DNA of 64,000 nt, taken from Metallyticus violacea. Taxonomy: Eukaryota; Arthropoda; Insecta; Mantodea; Metallyticidae. The translations under genes and the position numbers were made by a program. Below the pieces are notes generated by a model, which made no database searches, was not told the DNA's origin, and worked only from the letters and a program-made list of their open reading frames with translations. The stretch is from positions 116,876,869 through 116,940,868 of the forward strand of contig CM060843.1 of assembly GCA_030762175.1 (NCBI GenBank). Reading direction: 5' to 3'. Positions 36,600-49,222 of this stretch are shown here, one piece after another (the first letter of the stretch is position 1; the number at the start of each line of letters is the position of its first letter).

Positions 36600-36960
36600 T
36601 TACAGGTGTTCCTGGGGGATTAGAGGCTTGGCTACTTGTTCATTGGTACTAGCTGCAGGCAAACTTCCACCCCCTAGTTAAATTGGCCAAATGTTTGGCA
36701 ATCATGGCCATATTTACCACGTTGCGAAGAAAGCTTGAATACTCCTAACAATATGAGGTTGGGCATTGTCATTGAGGCTAGGAAGAGAGACTTCTGGCTT
36801 TGCCACCATCCTGATGTAACAAACAGTCAAGATAGTGAAAGAGGTCCAATGTACCCACCATTGCCTGCCTTTCAGGCTAATATGACGTTAGGCCGTGTAT
36901 CCACTCTCCAAGATATCGCCTAATGCCTGCGTATGCGATCAATGATGCGGGACTCTCCGT
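36600..36960 (-). pseudogene. Possible Tc1-like transposase remnant
   Basis: On the minus strand, near 36730-36770, the sequence reads NDNAQPHIVRSIQAFF. This is close to the DNARPH box around the second catalytic aspartate of Tc1-like transposases. Flanking sequence is too decayed to follow. Confidence 0.4.
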
Positions 36961-37329
36961 TGCAATTTCATAGCGCCATTTGCTGTGTTCCCGAGTTCAT
37001 TGTAGCTTGGGCGTCGATGGTTCAGGGCTGTAAAAGAATGCGTGCAATCAGTCATCTGTGAAACACAATACCACACCTGTTGTGATAAAGCTGAACGGGC
37101 TGTCATCATTATGTACAAAATATTCTCTCCCCATAATGTCGTTACATTTCGATGCGTCCGCTTCTCTCCAGTCCACTGTTTTCATTAATGTGTGCACAAG
37201 CCGGAGTGTCGCGATACGAAAATCCACCAGGCAGAACGCTCAAACTTTGTTGTTTATTTATATTAGAGATGGACAAGGTCTGGAGAAATAGTTCTCGCTA
37301 CATACGATAGTTGTGTAGGCTTTCACGGC
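36961..37329. other. Unassigned DNA
   Basis: It may be more of the Tc1-like remnant; no clear motif. Confidence 0.35.
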
Positions 37330-38760
37330 CGGTTTTATAATTTAAACAGTTAAAGTCTTCCGGGATGTTTTGCAGTGAATACGCTATCATAACTTTCCAC
37401 AACTTCTGCGGTTAGCATCATCAGTGAGCGAAGTACAACAACTGGCTGCTGAAAAGGCGAAATATTGATCCGCCTCTGTCTGTTTTTAGACGGTCCATCA
37501 ATATTACGTGTGTAGAGAAAGGTGAAGCAGATAGTAGTTTGTTTTTAAGAACCGGAATCCATGTGCTACTTAGGTGATATCCGCTGTTATTTGCATGTTG
37601 TTGAATTTCCACTGCCTCTCCCCTGGTTAAATTGAAAAAGCCTTCTATTTTTACAACCACCTTTGTTGTATTAAAGTGTGTGCCAGGACATTTCATTTAT
37701 AGCATGTTCTGCTACAGCAGTCAGATTAAGGCAAAGATATAGCTGATGTCCCTCCGATCATTTTTAATCGATTTTTCGGTCATGCTTATGTACCTTTGTC
37801 ACAATCATGTGTTATTTTGTAAATTCCCTAGGGTCTTTTTCCTTACCAAACAGTAGCCTTAAATTAACATTTCCTATGAAGATAGATTGTATGTCTGTTT
37901 TCCTGCGATGTGTTAGTGAGAAAAGCTTTGGGTTTTTTGCTTGAGTAGATGTTAGATATTGTCGTTTACCTAGGACAAATGACTCTGTCATTATTTTTGT
38001 TACTATATTCATTGGCCTTAAAACATCGTGGAGGTGATTTAGTTCATGTTTAAGCTATTCTGATTCTGTTATTGTTTTACCTCTGTGTACTAAAGTTTTG
38101 ATTACGGTCCCTTTATGTGCAGGATGGTGATTCGAATTGGAATTGAGATATCTTTCCTTATGTGCGTTATCTATAAACTTGATGACCAAGGGCCCCTGAT
38201 GGCTTTCTATGAACTAAAACATCTTGAATGGAATTGTGTCATTATTTTCACTTCCATAGTGAATTTAATATTTAAAAGAACTGTACTTCATGATGTCCAA
38301 TGAGCATATAATAAAAGTATCGTCCATGTATCTCAACCAGAGTGAAGGTTTATATCCGTCAGTGTCTAGAGCCTTCTCGAAGTTTTGCATGAAGAAATTT
38401 GCTTCTGCAGGGCATAATGGACTTCCCATTGTTACTTCTTCTTTCGGTTAATAGAAATGGATTCTCTACTGAAAGTAGCTGGAGGTTTAGCCATGTCTGA
38501 ATAATGTAATTTCTTCTTTTTAAAGTGCAACTGTATGAATTCCAAGGTGTCCTTGATAGGTATATTTGTGAACAGAGATTCAACATCGAGACTCATAGGT
38601 ATATCGTTAGGCTTGATATGGTTTCCAAAACATGTTTAGAATTCTTTATGTGGTGATCTGATTACTGGACGCAACAAGGATGCGAAGTAAAGTGCTAATG
38701 CAGCTGAATATGAGAACAAAATTATATCCTGATTAACACCAGACACCTGCACATCGATAG
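37330..38760 (-). mobile_element. Penelope-like element copy A (RT plus GIY-YIG end), decayed
   Basis: Reading leftward, a palm region MSLDVESLFTNIPIKDTLEF lies near 38600-38540 and a catalytic YMDD at 38330-38319, then a FVLGKRQYLTSTQAKNPKLF segment near 37990-37930. Near 37680-37580 is VVVKIEGFFNLTRGEAVEIQQH, corresponding to the C-terminal GIY-YIG endonuclease region. Penelope-like elements pair exactly these two enzymes. Frameshifts are present. Confidence 0.75.
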
Positions 38761-38779
38761 TCAAGGATCCAACTAAAAT

Positions 38780-39900
38780 GTTGAAAAAAAAACTGTTGCT
38801 CTTGTAAAGAAGACAAATAAGAGCTTGAGAAAATAAAACAGCTACAACCAAAGAATAGTCTACCTCCCTCACTGTACAGACTCCCGAAGATACATAAACC
38901 ACGTGTTTCCTTAAAACTTATTGCTAATACCATTGGTTCACCAATGTACAAATTGCTCAGTGCTTGGCATGATTGTTGCGTCCAATAATAAGTACAATCA
39001 ACCACTACTTCAAGAATTCTAAACATTTTGTGGAAATTATCGAAAAGACCAATATGAAGTCTAACGATAGTTGATTCTTTGTTCTCAAGCACACCTTGGA
39101 TCTCCTACAGTTCTATTTTAAAATAAGAAGAAATTGTGTTATTAAAACATATTTTAACTTCCAGCTGCTTTCAGCAAAGAAGAAATTTCTATTAACAGGA
39201 AGAAAGAGTAGCAATGGGAAGTTCACTAAGTCCTGTGGTAGTGAATATTTTCATGCTGCACTTTGAGGAGAAGGCTCTCGGCACTGCTGAATATAAACCT
39301 TCACTCTGGCTGAGATACGTGAACGATATTTTTGTTATATAGCCATATGGACACCATGAACTACACTTCTTTTTATAACACCAAAATAGTCTCCACGAAA
39401 ATAGTAAATTCACTATGGAAAAGTAATGATACACTTTCTTTTCTAAATGTTTGAGCTCGAAGGAAATTATCAGGAACCATTGGTTATCAAGTTTAGAGAA
39501 AGCACGTATTACGGAAAGATATCTGAACGTGAGACCGAATCACATCCTTCACAAAACGTAAACAAAACTTTAACACAAAGAGTTAAAACGGGCACAGAAC
39601 CCGAACATCTTAAGCATGAACTAAATCACCTACGCGGTGTTTTTCAGGTCAATGGATATAATAACAAGGCTATTGATGAGTCAACCGTCCTAGGCAAATG
39701 ACAATATCTAACTCCTACTCAAGCAAAACATCCAAGGTTTTTCTAACAGACATAGAAAAGGTTATTGTCGTATTACACGTATATTAAGAAAAAAGGCATG
39801 AAATCTATTTTCATACCTACTGTTAAATTAGGGCAAATAAGTGGTAATACAAAATGTCCTAGGCACTGGAAGATTGATTAAAAACGATAACAAGAACATC
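38780..39900 (+). mobile_element. Penelope-like element copy B (RT only), decayed
   Basis: Reading rightward, LYRLPKIHKPRV and TIGSPMYKLL lie near 38870-38960, the typical N-terminal part of the Penelope RT. Next are MGSSLSPVVVNIFMLHFEEKAL near 39210-39280 and WLRYVNDIFVI at about 39307-39340, then a HILHKT...ELNHLRGVFQVNGY region to 39665. The catalytic YxDD is YVND (39316-39327), so the first aspartate is lost. The copy is clearly homologous at DNA level to copy A and faces away from it. Confidence 0.75.
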
Positions 39901-41125
39901 AGCGACTTAAAATCATTTCAAAGTATCTTAACCTAACCAGATATTAAATTAACGAGTTAGATTACCTGACAACTATGTGGTAATGAAATTATAGTGAGCT
40001 CATGAAGAGCATATGTCGTGTATCTGGGCTTGTGGGATTGGTATCGTTAAAGTTAATAATATATTTTTATAAAGGGGCGTGCATAAACCTATGAAAGTGA
40101 TATAAAATGGAAGAATATGTAAGCACATGCTAGCGGAGACACTGTTTTCAATATGGAAAATAGACCAAAAAGCATAAATAAGCATGGGTTTTTATGTACG
40201 ACATAAGTTTCAAAAGACCGAAACCTTCATATGCACAAGACAGAAGCAATGGTAAAGAGCAAACGCAAACAGAATCAGAGGAATGTTCTTACATGTAGGA
40301 ATTAAAAATAAAATGTAAATATGTCCAAAACAGGTAAGACTAAGTAATGTAAACAAAAATGTGGCATATATACCTGAAACACAAGCAAAACTATATAGTG
40401 GCATAACAGTAGACAAGTTTGAAGAACAGGGAAAATTAGATAAAAATGAAGAAAAGGCAACATAGTATTGAATTCTCGCAACAAATTTGCAAACACAAGT
40501 TATAGGAAAATTATAAGAATGGAAAAGATAGGAAAATGTTGATATTGACAATAGTTATATCGAGGATAAGCATAGAATTAATTATGCGCTTACATATATA
40601 GGCGAGCAAAGGGTAAGTATTTATTATTGGCATAGTCGTTACAGACCAGCTTTCAATGTCGAAAAAAGAACATGCCCGAATTCATGTAAGTATAAACATG
40701 CCAGAATTAGGCAGTCTTGGTTGGCGATACTAACTTCCGAACATCAGAATGCGCTCATGCTCTCAATCAAATAAACAGCGGCAACAATGGACAGGAATTG
40801 GCTTATCCTGAGCTTGGAAATGAAGCAAATGCACCTTTAACTCAAGTACTGGCAAAGAATAGCAAGAATGGAATTTGAAAAAAAGAACATTTTCAAACCT
40901 AGGATACGAAAATTTATGTTGTAAAGTTTTCAAATCTGGTATAAAAAATTAAAGTCATTCCCTAATTTTTGAAAATTTTACACGCTTTTGGAAATTTCTT
41001 GAAACAGCACATATCGCATGTCTCCGTAGTAATAAATATTGTAAATATTTTAGGAGTCAACAGTGGTAATAGTTCATATACCAATTTAATTATAATAAGA
41101 AAAAGGATCATATGATAGTTTCTTT
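39901..41125. other. Unassigned intergenic DNA
   Basis: AT-rich; only minus-strand chance frames (40000-40551). Nothing recognised. Confidence 0.4.
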
Positions 41126-41365
41126 GTATAACTATTTTTTTTTTAAATACCGTTTAACGCCCGTTTTACTACTGAGGCATCACAGACGGTGACACTGATG
41201 TTACATGAAATGAAATGATATGTAGGGGAAGATTTTTTTTTAAAGGAAGAAAACGTTGCAGGCCTAAGTTTAGGATACCTTCCTGGCATTTGCCATTTAT
41301 GAGAACAGGAAAACCTGGGGGAAAAAAACCTCAGTCAGGGAGGACGGTCCTGGTGGAATCGAATA
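41126..41365 (-). repeat. SINE-2 copy, truncated at the tRNA head
   Basis: The reverse complement matches SINE-2 from the B box (CCACCAGGACCGTCCTCCCTGACTGAGG-like) through the body to TTTAACGC and a T run. The A-box part of the head is missing or unrecognisable. Confidence 0.85.
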
Positions 41366-42049
41366 TAACTCAATGTTAACAAGAAAGAATTTTAATATGC
41401 CGAAAAAGTAAGAGGTAGTAAAAGATGAACACGAAAGACAAGTTCATGTATTTTTAATGACCATGCTGTGAGTGCAATGTAATTATGATTTGAATTTTGA
41501 TCGCGTCAGGACGATAATATTTCTCGCTTTATGACGTAATTTAGTAGAGCGAGCCAATTATTTCTGTATATATTAAACTTTAAAAGTGTCTAGGGTAGCG
41601 TGCACGTATATTTTTTAACTCCGTCGTTTTCAGTAAACTACGTGTAGGGAATTTTTCTTGAGAGTATATTAAGAGGCATTTCGCCTCGTTTCGAAGTCTT
41701 TTTTTATGTAAGTTAGTTGCAGTTCACGTATACTCCATGTTCGATTTAGTCTATGGGTACGCGAATCACATAGTAGATATTAAAAGATGTGTCGGTGATG
41801 TATCCTTTATTTAAACAATTCAAAACTTCATCTTATGTCGGGTGAGTTGCAAAAAGTTTTATGCATTATAATTAGAGGGTCAGTGACCTGAACGCGAGGA
41901 TGGGTGCAGACAGTCGAACGATCAAAGTCAAACTCTAATTGAAATTTCTGTAGCAAGATGAGGGGATCGAAAGTCGGTCAAGGTCACAGCGCTATACCCG
42001 GGTTTGTGTCAGAAACACATGTGAATATATGTTACGATTAATAAAGTTT
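41366..42049. other. Unassigned intergenic DNA
   Basis: Nothing recognised. Confidence 0.4.
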
Positions 42050-42900
42050 GTATTGTAAGTATTACGCTGTGTAATCATTTAGCGCAAAGCATCCACTCCC
42101 AGTCCTTTGAGCGGGGCTCAGCAAAACACAGTGGAAAGCATCCATGAGATTCTGATGTCGCAAAGCGGAGACAACATGCCAAAACGAAAGACCTCTAAAT
42201 CGCTTCATTCTTTTCGTTGGGTGCCTCACAACCTCAGTGAATGCCAGATGATTGTTCGAGTGATGAGAAATACTCCAAAGACACAATAACGGGGACTATC
42301 GTCGAGTTTGCAAAATCATAACTGGTAATAATATATGGAACTAACAATATAATCTGAAATAAATCATTAGCTATCAGTTGAATCTTCCCACGCAACACAC
42401 CCCCAAGAGAGCAAGGAGTATGCGGAAGAAAATCATTATATTCTTATCCATTAGCGGTCAAGTGGCAACAATTCCCCTTGAAGCTTGAAGAACAATTACT
42501 GCAGATTGATATTCAATGGTTGTCTCCAGGAGGTTTCCAAAAGTTGTGAAAAACGACCGAGAACAGGACTTAAAACCACCTTACTGCCAAAATGCTGCCC
42601 ACATTGCACGTGCCACTTTTAATTTTCTGGGCGGTATTCCTGCGAACCTTATCACCCATTCTCCTAACAGCCTTGGCCTGGCGCCTTGCGGCGTTTCCCA
42701 TTTGATGAAGAATTAACTGCGGGATGGAAGCGATTTTCAATTCGGAACAATGCTGTAGCAGCATACCGAGAACAATGAGTGACGCCATTGCTTCCATTCT
42801 TGGTTCTAAAGCGAAGACAGGCTGAGGTCAAATACTTGGGAGAGACATAGCAGTAGGTTTTAAATTATCATTAATATCTCACCCGTATTCCAAACCTTTT
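42050..42900 (+). pseudogene. Mariner transposase remnant, internally deleted
   Basis: Near 42140-42250 is an N-terminal part ending FRWVPHNLSECQ, the WVPH.L box of mariner transposases. Near 42590-42720 is AAHIARATFNFLGGIPANLITHSPNS..LAPCG, the second to third aspartate region with damaged catalytic residues. Near 42745-42840 is a NAVAAYREQ and RRQAEVKYLGE tail. The segment between is missing or scrambled. Confidence 0.65.
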
Positions 42901-44794
42901 CAAGCCTTCTTTGTGTTGTAGTAAGGTATTAAGTTGAAATTTTGCACTGTAATGCCGCCCTTAAGCCTTTGGGACCATAATATGTGGAGAGTAAAGCGTT
43001 GAAAATTATGTCTCCCAGGGAAATTTCTATACATTTTAATAACACCTTATAGTCTAGTGTTTCTGAAACTTTTTGGCATTCCTTTTCATTGCTTTTTGGT
43101 AGAATTTTACTTTTTTTAAAAAAGGCATATTTCGGTCTTGCAGAATTATTCTGAAAATATTGAGAAGACTAGTTCCGGGGCTAATTAGCCCTCTTCGAAT
43201 CAGAACACCAATGAAATTGTTGAATAAGAACGTTTAAGAATAATTAAAGAATCATTCATAGGCAATCGGAAGTAATCTTTTGAGGAAGAAAGCATTTAGA
43301 AATACGCAAAAGGTTTTAAGATTTAAGGAATATTAGCTAGGACAGTTATCCAGTTATCCGTTGCAGAATATGTATGCCTAATAAAGTCAGTACAGAACAG
43401 TATTAAAACATTACATGCTATTAAGTTATGGGAATGCCAACAGCATTTAAGTTTTAGCAATATTTTCCCTATAAAGAGAAGGAAATTAAATTTTCACCCC
43501 AAATTTTAAGTTAAAGTATACAATTTCATAAAATCTGTTAACTTTAAAAATGCAAATTGCCTATCAGCGTATATAACAGATTATATTACATAAATGTGCA
43601 AAAATTCAACGTTGTAGCTATAATATTTTATAGGAAAATGAATCAATAAATGTGTTTCCTTCCAGAACAGAAAATGCCAAATTTGGCTATTTTACATTTC
43701 CCTGTTTCCTTAAAAATTGAATTTATTACTTGGAAGATGTTATTCATTAGTTCCTCTAAGGTATGCAGTTATTCTTTAATGTTCGCTAGATAAATAAATA
43801 ATATGCGTTAAATGTTTGTAATGGTTTGCGCATAGCTGTCAAAACTGATAACTTATCTGGTAATGCTATTTTGCTACATGATAATTCATCTTTTTTGACT
43901 GCGAACATCCTGAACGTTTTTGACCGCCCTGTATAGAGTCCAAATCTCTCACTCTATCTTTCGGTTTCTGGTAAAATCTCTGAGGAGGCGCCACTTTGCC
44001 TCCGATCAAGAGGTCTAGCATGAGATAGCAAGGAGTTTTAGATTGCAACCAAACAACCTCTTCGCGATTGGTTAAATAAACTCATTTTTAAGACCACTGC
44101 CTTAACAAAGATGTTGATCACATTCAGTGATTAATGTATTTTGAAAACACTTGAGGACAATAAAACATATATATTTTGTCCACTTCAATAAGCATACACG
44201 TAATTTGAACGTTTCATTTATGAAATCGTAAATATATGGGTAAATTTTCTATGATTCTGATTTCATCTTGAAAACTTTAAAAACATCATTCAGAGAATCG
44301 AAAAAGCGCGGGAAAAATCTCAAGCTATAAGTAGGATGTTCAGTTATAACCTACCTAGGCGGTAATTTAATAATTAAATCAATTCCTTTGTATTTATATA
44401 TTATTAAGTGGATTGTACTAATATACATTAACTAGACATTTGGTAAATCCTAAGTTTTAATCATTTCATTATCTTCACAAATAGTACATATAAATACCAA
44501 TCTGCGATGAAGGTATTGCCTCAAAAATTGAATTATTTCCGAATAGTCACATCACCCTATATGCAAAATAATGGGCAGAATCTTCTTAGCACTATTGATT
44601 ATTTGAAAGTTGCCTATGCATATTAATGTGAAACATAATTTTTCAGATAATCTTATATAGGGAATATTATGATAAATTTATAATTATTTCTTTGCTAAAG
44701 AGTAACGTGTTGTTTGGAATTATGTATGCTGTAAGCTCCTAGAATTATTGATAAAGGAGAAACAAGGAGCAAGGAAGGAAAAGGTAAAGTAAGA
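42901..44794. other. Unassigned intergenic DNA
   Basis: AT-rich with no recognised protein, RNA or repeat. Confidence 0.4.
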
Positions 44795-45560
44795 ATGAGA
44801 AAAGGAGGTTGTTGTCTTAGCCCTCATCTGGATGCCTGCTCTGCATTTCTGGCCGGATTCTTTATGTCAGCAATCATTTTATTGTCTACCCATCAAATGC
44901 CCATTTTTATTTGTGATACAGCAGAACTGTTGGATTCAGAAACACTGGCCACCTCGAGAGCACTTGGCTCTCGGTTCCAAAAAAGTTGTATGCCAAAGCC
45001 TCATCAAACCTTCATAAGTAACTCTACAATATCAATCTTGGATTAATGAAACAGTTTATCAATGTTTTAAATATTGATAGTGTCTGTTTACAGTATATTG
45101 TGACAAATTTCCAGCTCTCTGAGAAGCAAACTTGAAAGAAGACATATTTGAATGATCCCGATATCACAAAACTCATGTTTGATAGTACATTTGAATCTAC
45201 GACGACACAAAAGAGAATACAGTGTGTAAAGCCTATACAAAAGTTCATAACAAAGTTTCTTGACACAAGAAGTCTCCAGATTGTAAAAGTTGTGCAGGAA
45301 AAATGTTTGAGATATTCAAGGAATTTGACTGCAAAATGAATCTCATGCATATTGTACACTTGGCTGCTTTCTTGAAATACTAGCTGAGAAATTCCATACA
45401 GATAAGTTTGGAGAAGATATCAGAGGGCTAGAACATACATGTGTCTGCTGACTATTGCTGAATGCTCAAGTGAAAAACGCAGAAAATTTACATGAAAGGA
45501 AAGACAGAGGTATAACTTTCACAACAATAAAGTGGCTATTACATTACACATAAACAAAAC
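44795..45560 (+). other. Unrecognised protein-like region
   Basis: Two consecutive plus frames, 44795-45046 (83 codons) and 45148-45339 (63 codons), plus a cysteine-containing stretch near 45440, have more coding-like composition than their surroundings. I recognise no family. A decayed transposase is the most likely explanation, given the neighbourhood. Confidence 0.25.
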
Positions 45561-47091
45561 TATAATTCATATTTGTGAACTCTATTCACTTTTAACAAAT
45601 GTTCTCTGATTTATTTAATTTTGTTTTTATTATTAGGCTTATATTCAGAAATAGTGCGTTGAATTTTTTTTGTTTTAATAAAAGCTCATGGAAATGAACT
45701 ATATCCTTCATGCAAATTTGCTAAAACTCCTTAAATGACACCAACAAACTGAGTTGATTTTCGAATTTAGCAAATTTATTTGATATTAATCCACTTTATT
45801 TGATTCGGGAAATAATCACAAAGTTGAAAAATTGCAGGCTACTGTAATTAATGGACCTAGGCTTGAACGCTGACGCATTCCATAAAATCAAGAATCCTAC
45901 TATTTTATTAGTCTCTCATTGAGTTATTCGCGTGAAAGCTTCAAATCGAGTGAAATTAATGCTTCAACAGATAGTCAAAACAACGTATTCGATTGCATTG
46001 TATTCTTCCTCTGCATGTATGTAGAAGGGACATAAGTGTCTGGTCTCCTACTTTATTGTAGTTCGTTATCTTCGTACTACGCGGCGCTATTCCAATGACC
46101 CGCCGATTTACTACAGGTGCTTTACTTAATCTGGTACCAGTAATCAATGCACTGCACGTAATGCTATGGATGTAGAGTAGATATTTGTGTTTGAACGGCA
46201 AGCACTAAATACTAACTGGGTAAACATCTAGTGTCAGTTGCTCGCAACTACAGAATATACGTATCGGGAGATTAAATTGTATTCTCGCTGCAAAAACGGT
46301 GCTTATCTATCGGCGCGCACTCTGTCACGTCGATAACGGTAGCATTTCAATATTGGTGATATGCCTAACCGCATATAAACATAAAATTTGGTTTATCCAC
46401 CCATTTCATTCGAAATGTTTTTGGCACCTGCTTATAAAATTGGGCAACGCAGTCTGCTTTACCCATGCTACTTCTTTAGGAAGGCAGAGTTTTCAGACGC
46501 GTAGACGAAATGTACAGGAGATAAGTAGGGGCACACTCTTGCTCATAGTTCTATTGTGGAGTGTTGTGTGAAGTTGGGTTATTTTGCTGTTGTTGAATCT
46601 TCTTGAACAAAGCAACATATCATATATGCCCTCTCGTTCAATTCACAGCGAAAAGCATCAAACTAAAACAAAACAAAATTTTAATTAAACTCAAAAATAA
46701 ATTTTAACTTTAATTTTAATAAATTTTAACTTTTAATTTTAATAAATTTTAAATAAATTTTCAATTGTTCACATATCTTTAGACAATTTTTTCAGATCAA
46801 AATGTCTCATCCTAACTTAACTTCCTTCAAATCTTCCAACAAATACACGGAGAGAATTTGTTACATCATCATATTGAAACACATCTGAAAACTTATGTGA
46901 CTGAAAGTTAAAAGATATCACTGACAACTAGCAGAGCTGCCGGTTTGGGGCGATCTCGCAGTCGTCTTATTTCACTCATGATTGTTTGTCAGCAAAAAGC
47001 TAAGAAGCGGTGGCATTTATTTTAATGACATTTGCTTCAACTTTTCAATATTAATAATTACTTTCAATAAACGGTTTGTTTATTGTTTTAG
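45561..47091. other. Unassigned DNA upstream of the pseudogene
   Basis: No counterpart of the first coding exon could be found. A short AT-rich duplication (TTTAATTTTAATAAATTTTAA type) lies at about 46690-46760. It ends in acceptor TATTGTTTTAG. Confidence 0.45.
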
Positions 47092-49020
47092 GCTTGTGAT
47101 GGATTATTCCAATGCAACAATTCCGAATTCATCTTGCCATCCCAAAAATGTGGTGGTTACATTGACTCGTGTTTACTTTAGTGACGAAAGTGACTGTGCT
47201 GTGTTAGTGGTAATGATTCTACTTCAAAAAGCAATTTTTTTTAACAACGTAATAGCTCAAAATCTGTGAATTTGATCTCATATAGAATACTAAAAGACAG
47301 CGGTGATATTTGGGTAAATATTGCCTATTTTCAATTTGTCATATTTCTAGTGAATCTTCGACGGTTGCTCCTCCAGATCCGCAATAATACAATGGAACTT
47401 GTGCTAGAGGGAGAGACTGGCAGTGGGGGGACAAGGATATTAATGGAATGGTTACCCAAAATCCAGTTGGCAGTAAGTATATTTTATTCTTTTAGAAAAT
47501 AGGAAATGAATGAAAATTTTTTGTTTCCCTTATTATAATGTTCGTCCATTAACTTCAAACTGTATCGCTCAACGGTTTAGGATATGTTATTATTTATGAG
47601 TGATTTAACTTTTTGTTATAACGGTTGAAATAGATTAGGTGTTAATGCGTCTGAACACCGACTGAACAGATCTGAATTCGGTCCATAGCAGAGAGATTTT
47701 TCTCCGCATGTCATGTTCTGACCAGCCTTCCATCCAAAGATACTTGGGTTTTCTGTTGTAACCTTGGGGTTAAAGAGCGCGAGAACTCGGTGCATCTTTC
47801 TAGTGCTATAGGGTGGTTCTGCAATGTCCCAGGGCTGTCACCCCTGTCCACGTTATCTACCTAGATAGTGCCAAAAATGTATACACCCTTTCAAGCAAAG
47901 AAAAAACTGTGTTAATATAACAAAACTGAATTCACACAAACAGAAAATGGTAAGCACTAATCATCTAAGACTTTTACAGTTACAACAGTTGCTCAAAAGG
48001 CCCACCATCGGCGTCGATACAATTCTGAGTACGTTGAACTACTGATTAAACAAGTTTGTGAAAGCATCCTCAGCGATTGCAGCACCTGCCGTTTCAATTT
48101 CTTTCCGAAGTGCTGCCAGTGTAGCTGGTTTTCTACGGTATACAACATCCTTAAGAGTTCCCCATTGGTAAAAGTCCAAGGAGTTGGATCCAGAGAACGC
48201 TGTGGAAACTCAATCGGACCTCTTCATCCTATCCAGTGCCTTGGATAGTGTCTGGATCCAGTGCGCGGGGCTTGTTGCTGTGCGAGGTCTCCCAGATGTG
48301 TCCTTGTGAATATTGCATACGGCACCATGAGTCTCAAATTTGTCTCGAATGCGCGCAATTGATACTCACGTTGACGGTTCTGTTCTGTACACACGTCTCC
48401 ATTGCCTCTGAGCTTCAATAACATTCTCCAAAATTGCTTTCCGCTGTTCAAACAATAATCTTGGCTCCATTTTGTTGTAGTAACGCTAGAATAACGTAAT
48501 GTGAGATACACCTGTTTACAGAACACCATACGATGATCTTGGCTTCACTTTTCATTGTTGATTTACCTGTCACGTAGCAACGCTATCATAATATATGTGA
48601 GTCACATCTGTTTACAGAACATCATACTACACATTACTGTTGTTTTTCGGTTCAACTTTGAAATATATTACATAGATATCTACTGTGAAAGTGTGTATAC
48701 GTTTTTGGCACCCTCGGTATTTTGAAAGTAAAAGGTACACCTGGTACTCGCAAATGTATCACGAACTGAAGGCTCACCTTTACATTAACATGTTATTTAT
48801 ATTATTTGTACTTTCGTTCATCGTTTTTCTGTATCTATATTTATTAGAAGATAACTATACATCTTATCATAACTTCATGTATAACAATTAAATTAATTAA
48901 TGGTAAAGATAAATAAAACAATGTATATGATTTTACAGAATGGATAAGAGGTAAAATGGGTTATGCGCCAAAAAGTATATCGCATGGAAATTTATGACGA
49001 ATACGACCTCAAGTCAGTGG
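47092..49020 (+). pseudogene. Decayed paralogue of the LDLa/MIB gene (LDLa exon plus first MIB/HERC2 module)
   Basis: Three segments align with exons 3, 4 and 5. At 47092-47198, an LDLa-like exon begins ACDGLFQCNNSEF: cysteine 3 has become Phe, and a one-base insertion shifts the frame before the SDE motif. At about 47351-47472 is a TCARGRDWQWGDKDINGM segment with donor A/GTAAGT. At 48939-49020 (acceptor TTTTACAG, donor GTGG/GTGAAT) is a segment with frameshifts that keeps VYRMEIYDEYDLKSVG. Splice borders are in the same places as the intact gene. The last intron contains the mariner-type insertion at 47862-48717. No further MIB modules are visible downstream. Confidence 0.85.
47862..48717 (-). 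mobile_element. Mariner-type element related to 20387-20972, longer
   Basis: End repeats match the other copy (left TAGTGCCAAAAATGTATACAC, right GTGTGTATACGTTTTTGGCA). Unlike that copy, it keeps an internal stretch at about 48200-48430 whose minus-strand translation reads RIRDKFETHGAVCNIHKDTSGRPRTATSP with frame changes. This is the second helix-turn-helix and linker of DUF4817-type transposases. The catalytic core is still missing. Confidence 0.8.
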
Positions 49021-49222
49021 GTGAATTTATACTAAAATGTATATAAATATATTGTATTGAAATCTTATCATAGAACAGAGAGAAAATAAAGGAAGACGCT
49101 CCTTACCTTAGGGAACGTAAAAGACAGAAGTTTTAAGATTAAAACTTAAAGGAGCGTCTTCCTTTATTTTCTCTCTGTTCTAGTGCTAAGATTTCAATAC
49201 ATTATAGTAAAATTTATTTCAC
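49021..49222. repeat. Foldback: about 200-bp imperfect palindrome
   Basis: The left arm from about 49021 to 49104 is repeated inverted at about 49147-49222. A perfect core is GAACAGAGAGAAAATAAAGG plus GAAGACGCTCCTT (49073-49104) against its complement at 49147-49180, separated by about 42 bp. Outer arms (ATTGTATTGAAATCTTA and its complement) are also clear. It starts at the pseudogene donor site. Confidence 0.9.

Noticed and set aside
46801..46850. ATG context (CAAAATGTCTCATCC) as a counterpart of the first coding exon for the paralogue
   Set aside because: Similarity to 11951-11965 stops after a few bases and no donor follows in frame.
47266..47502. 78-codon frame as a new gene
   Set aside because: The matching reading is in another frame and corresponds to the decayed MIB/HERC2 exon of the pseudogene.
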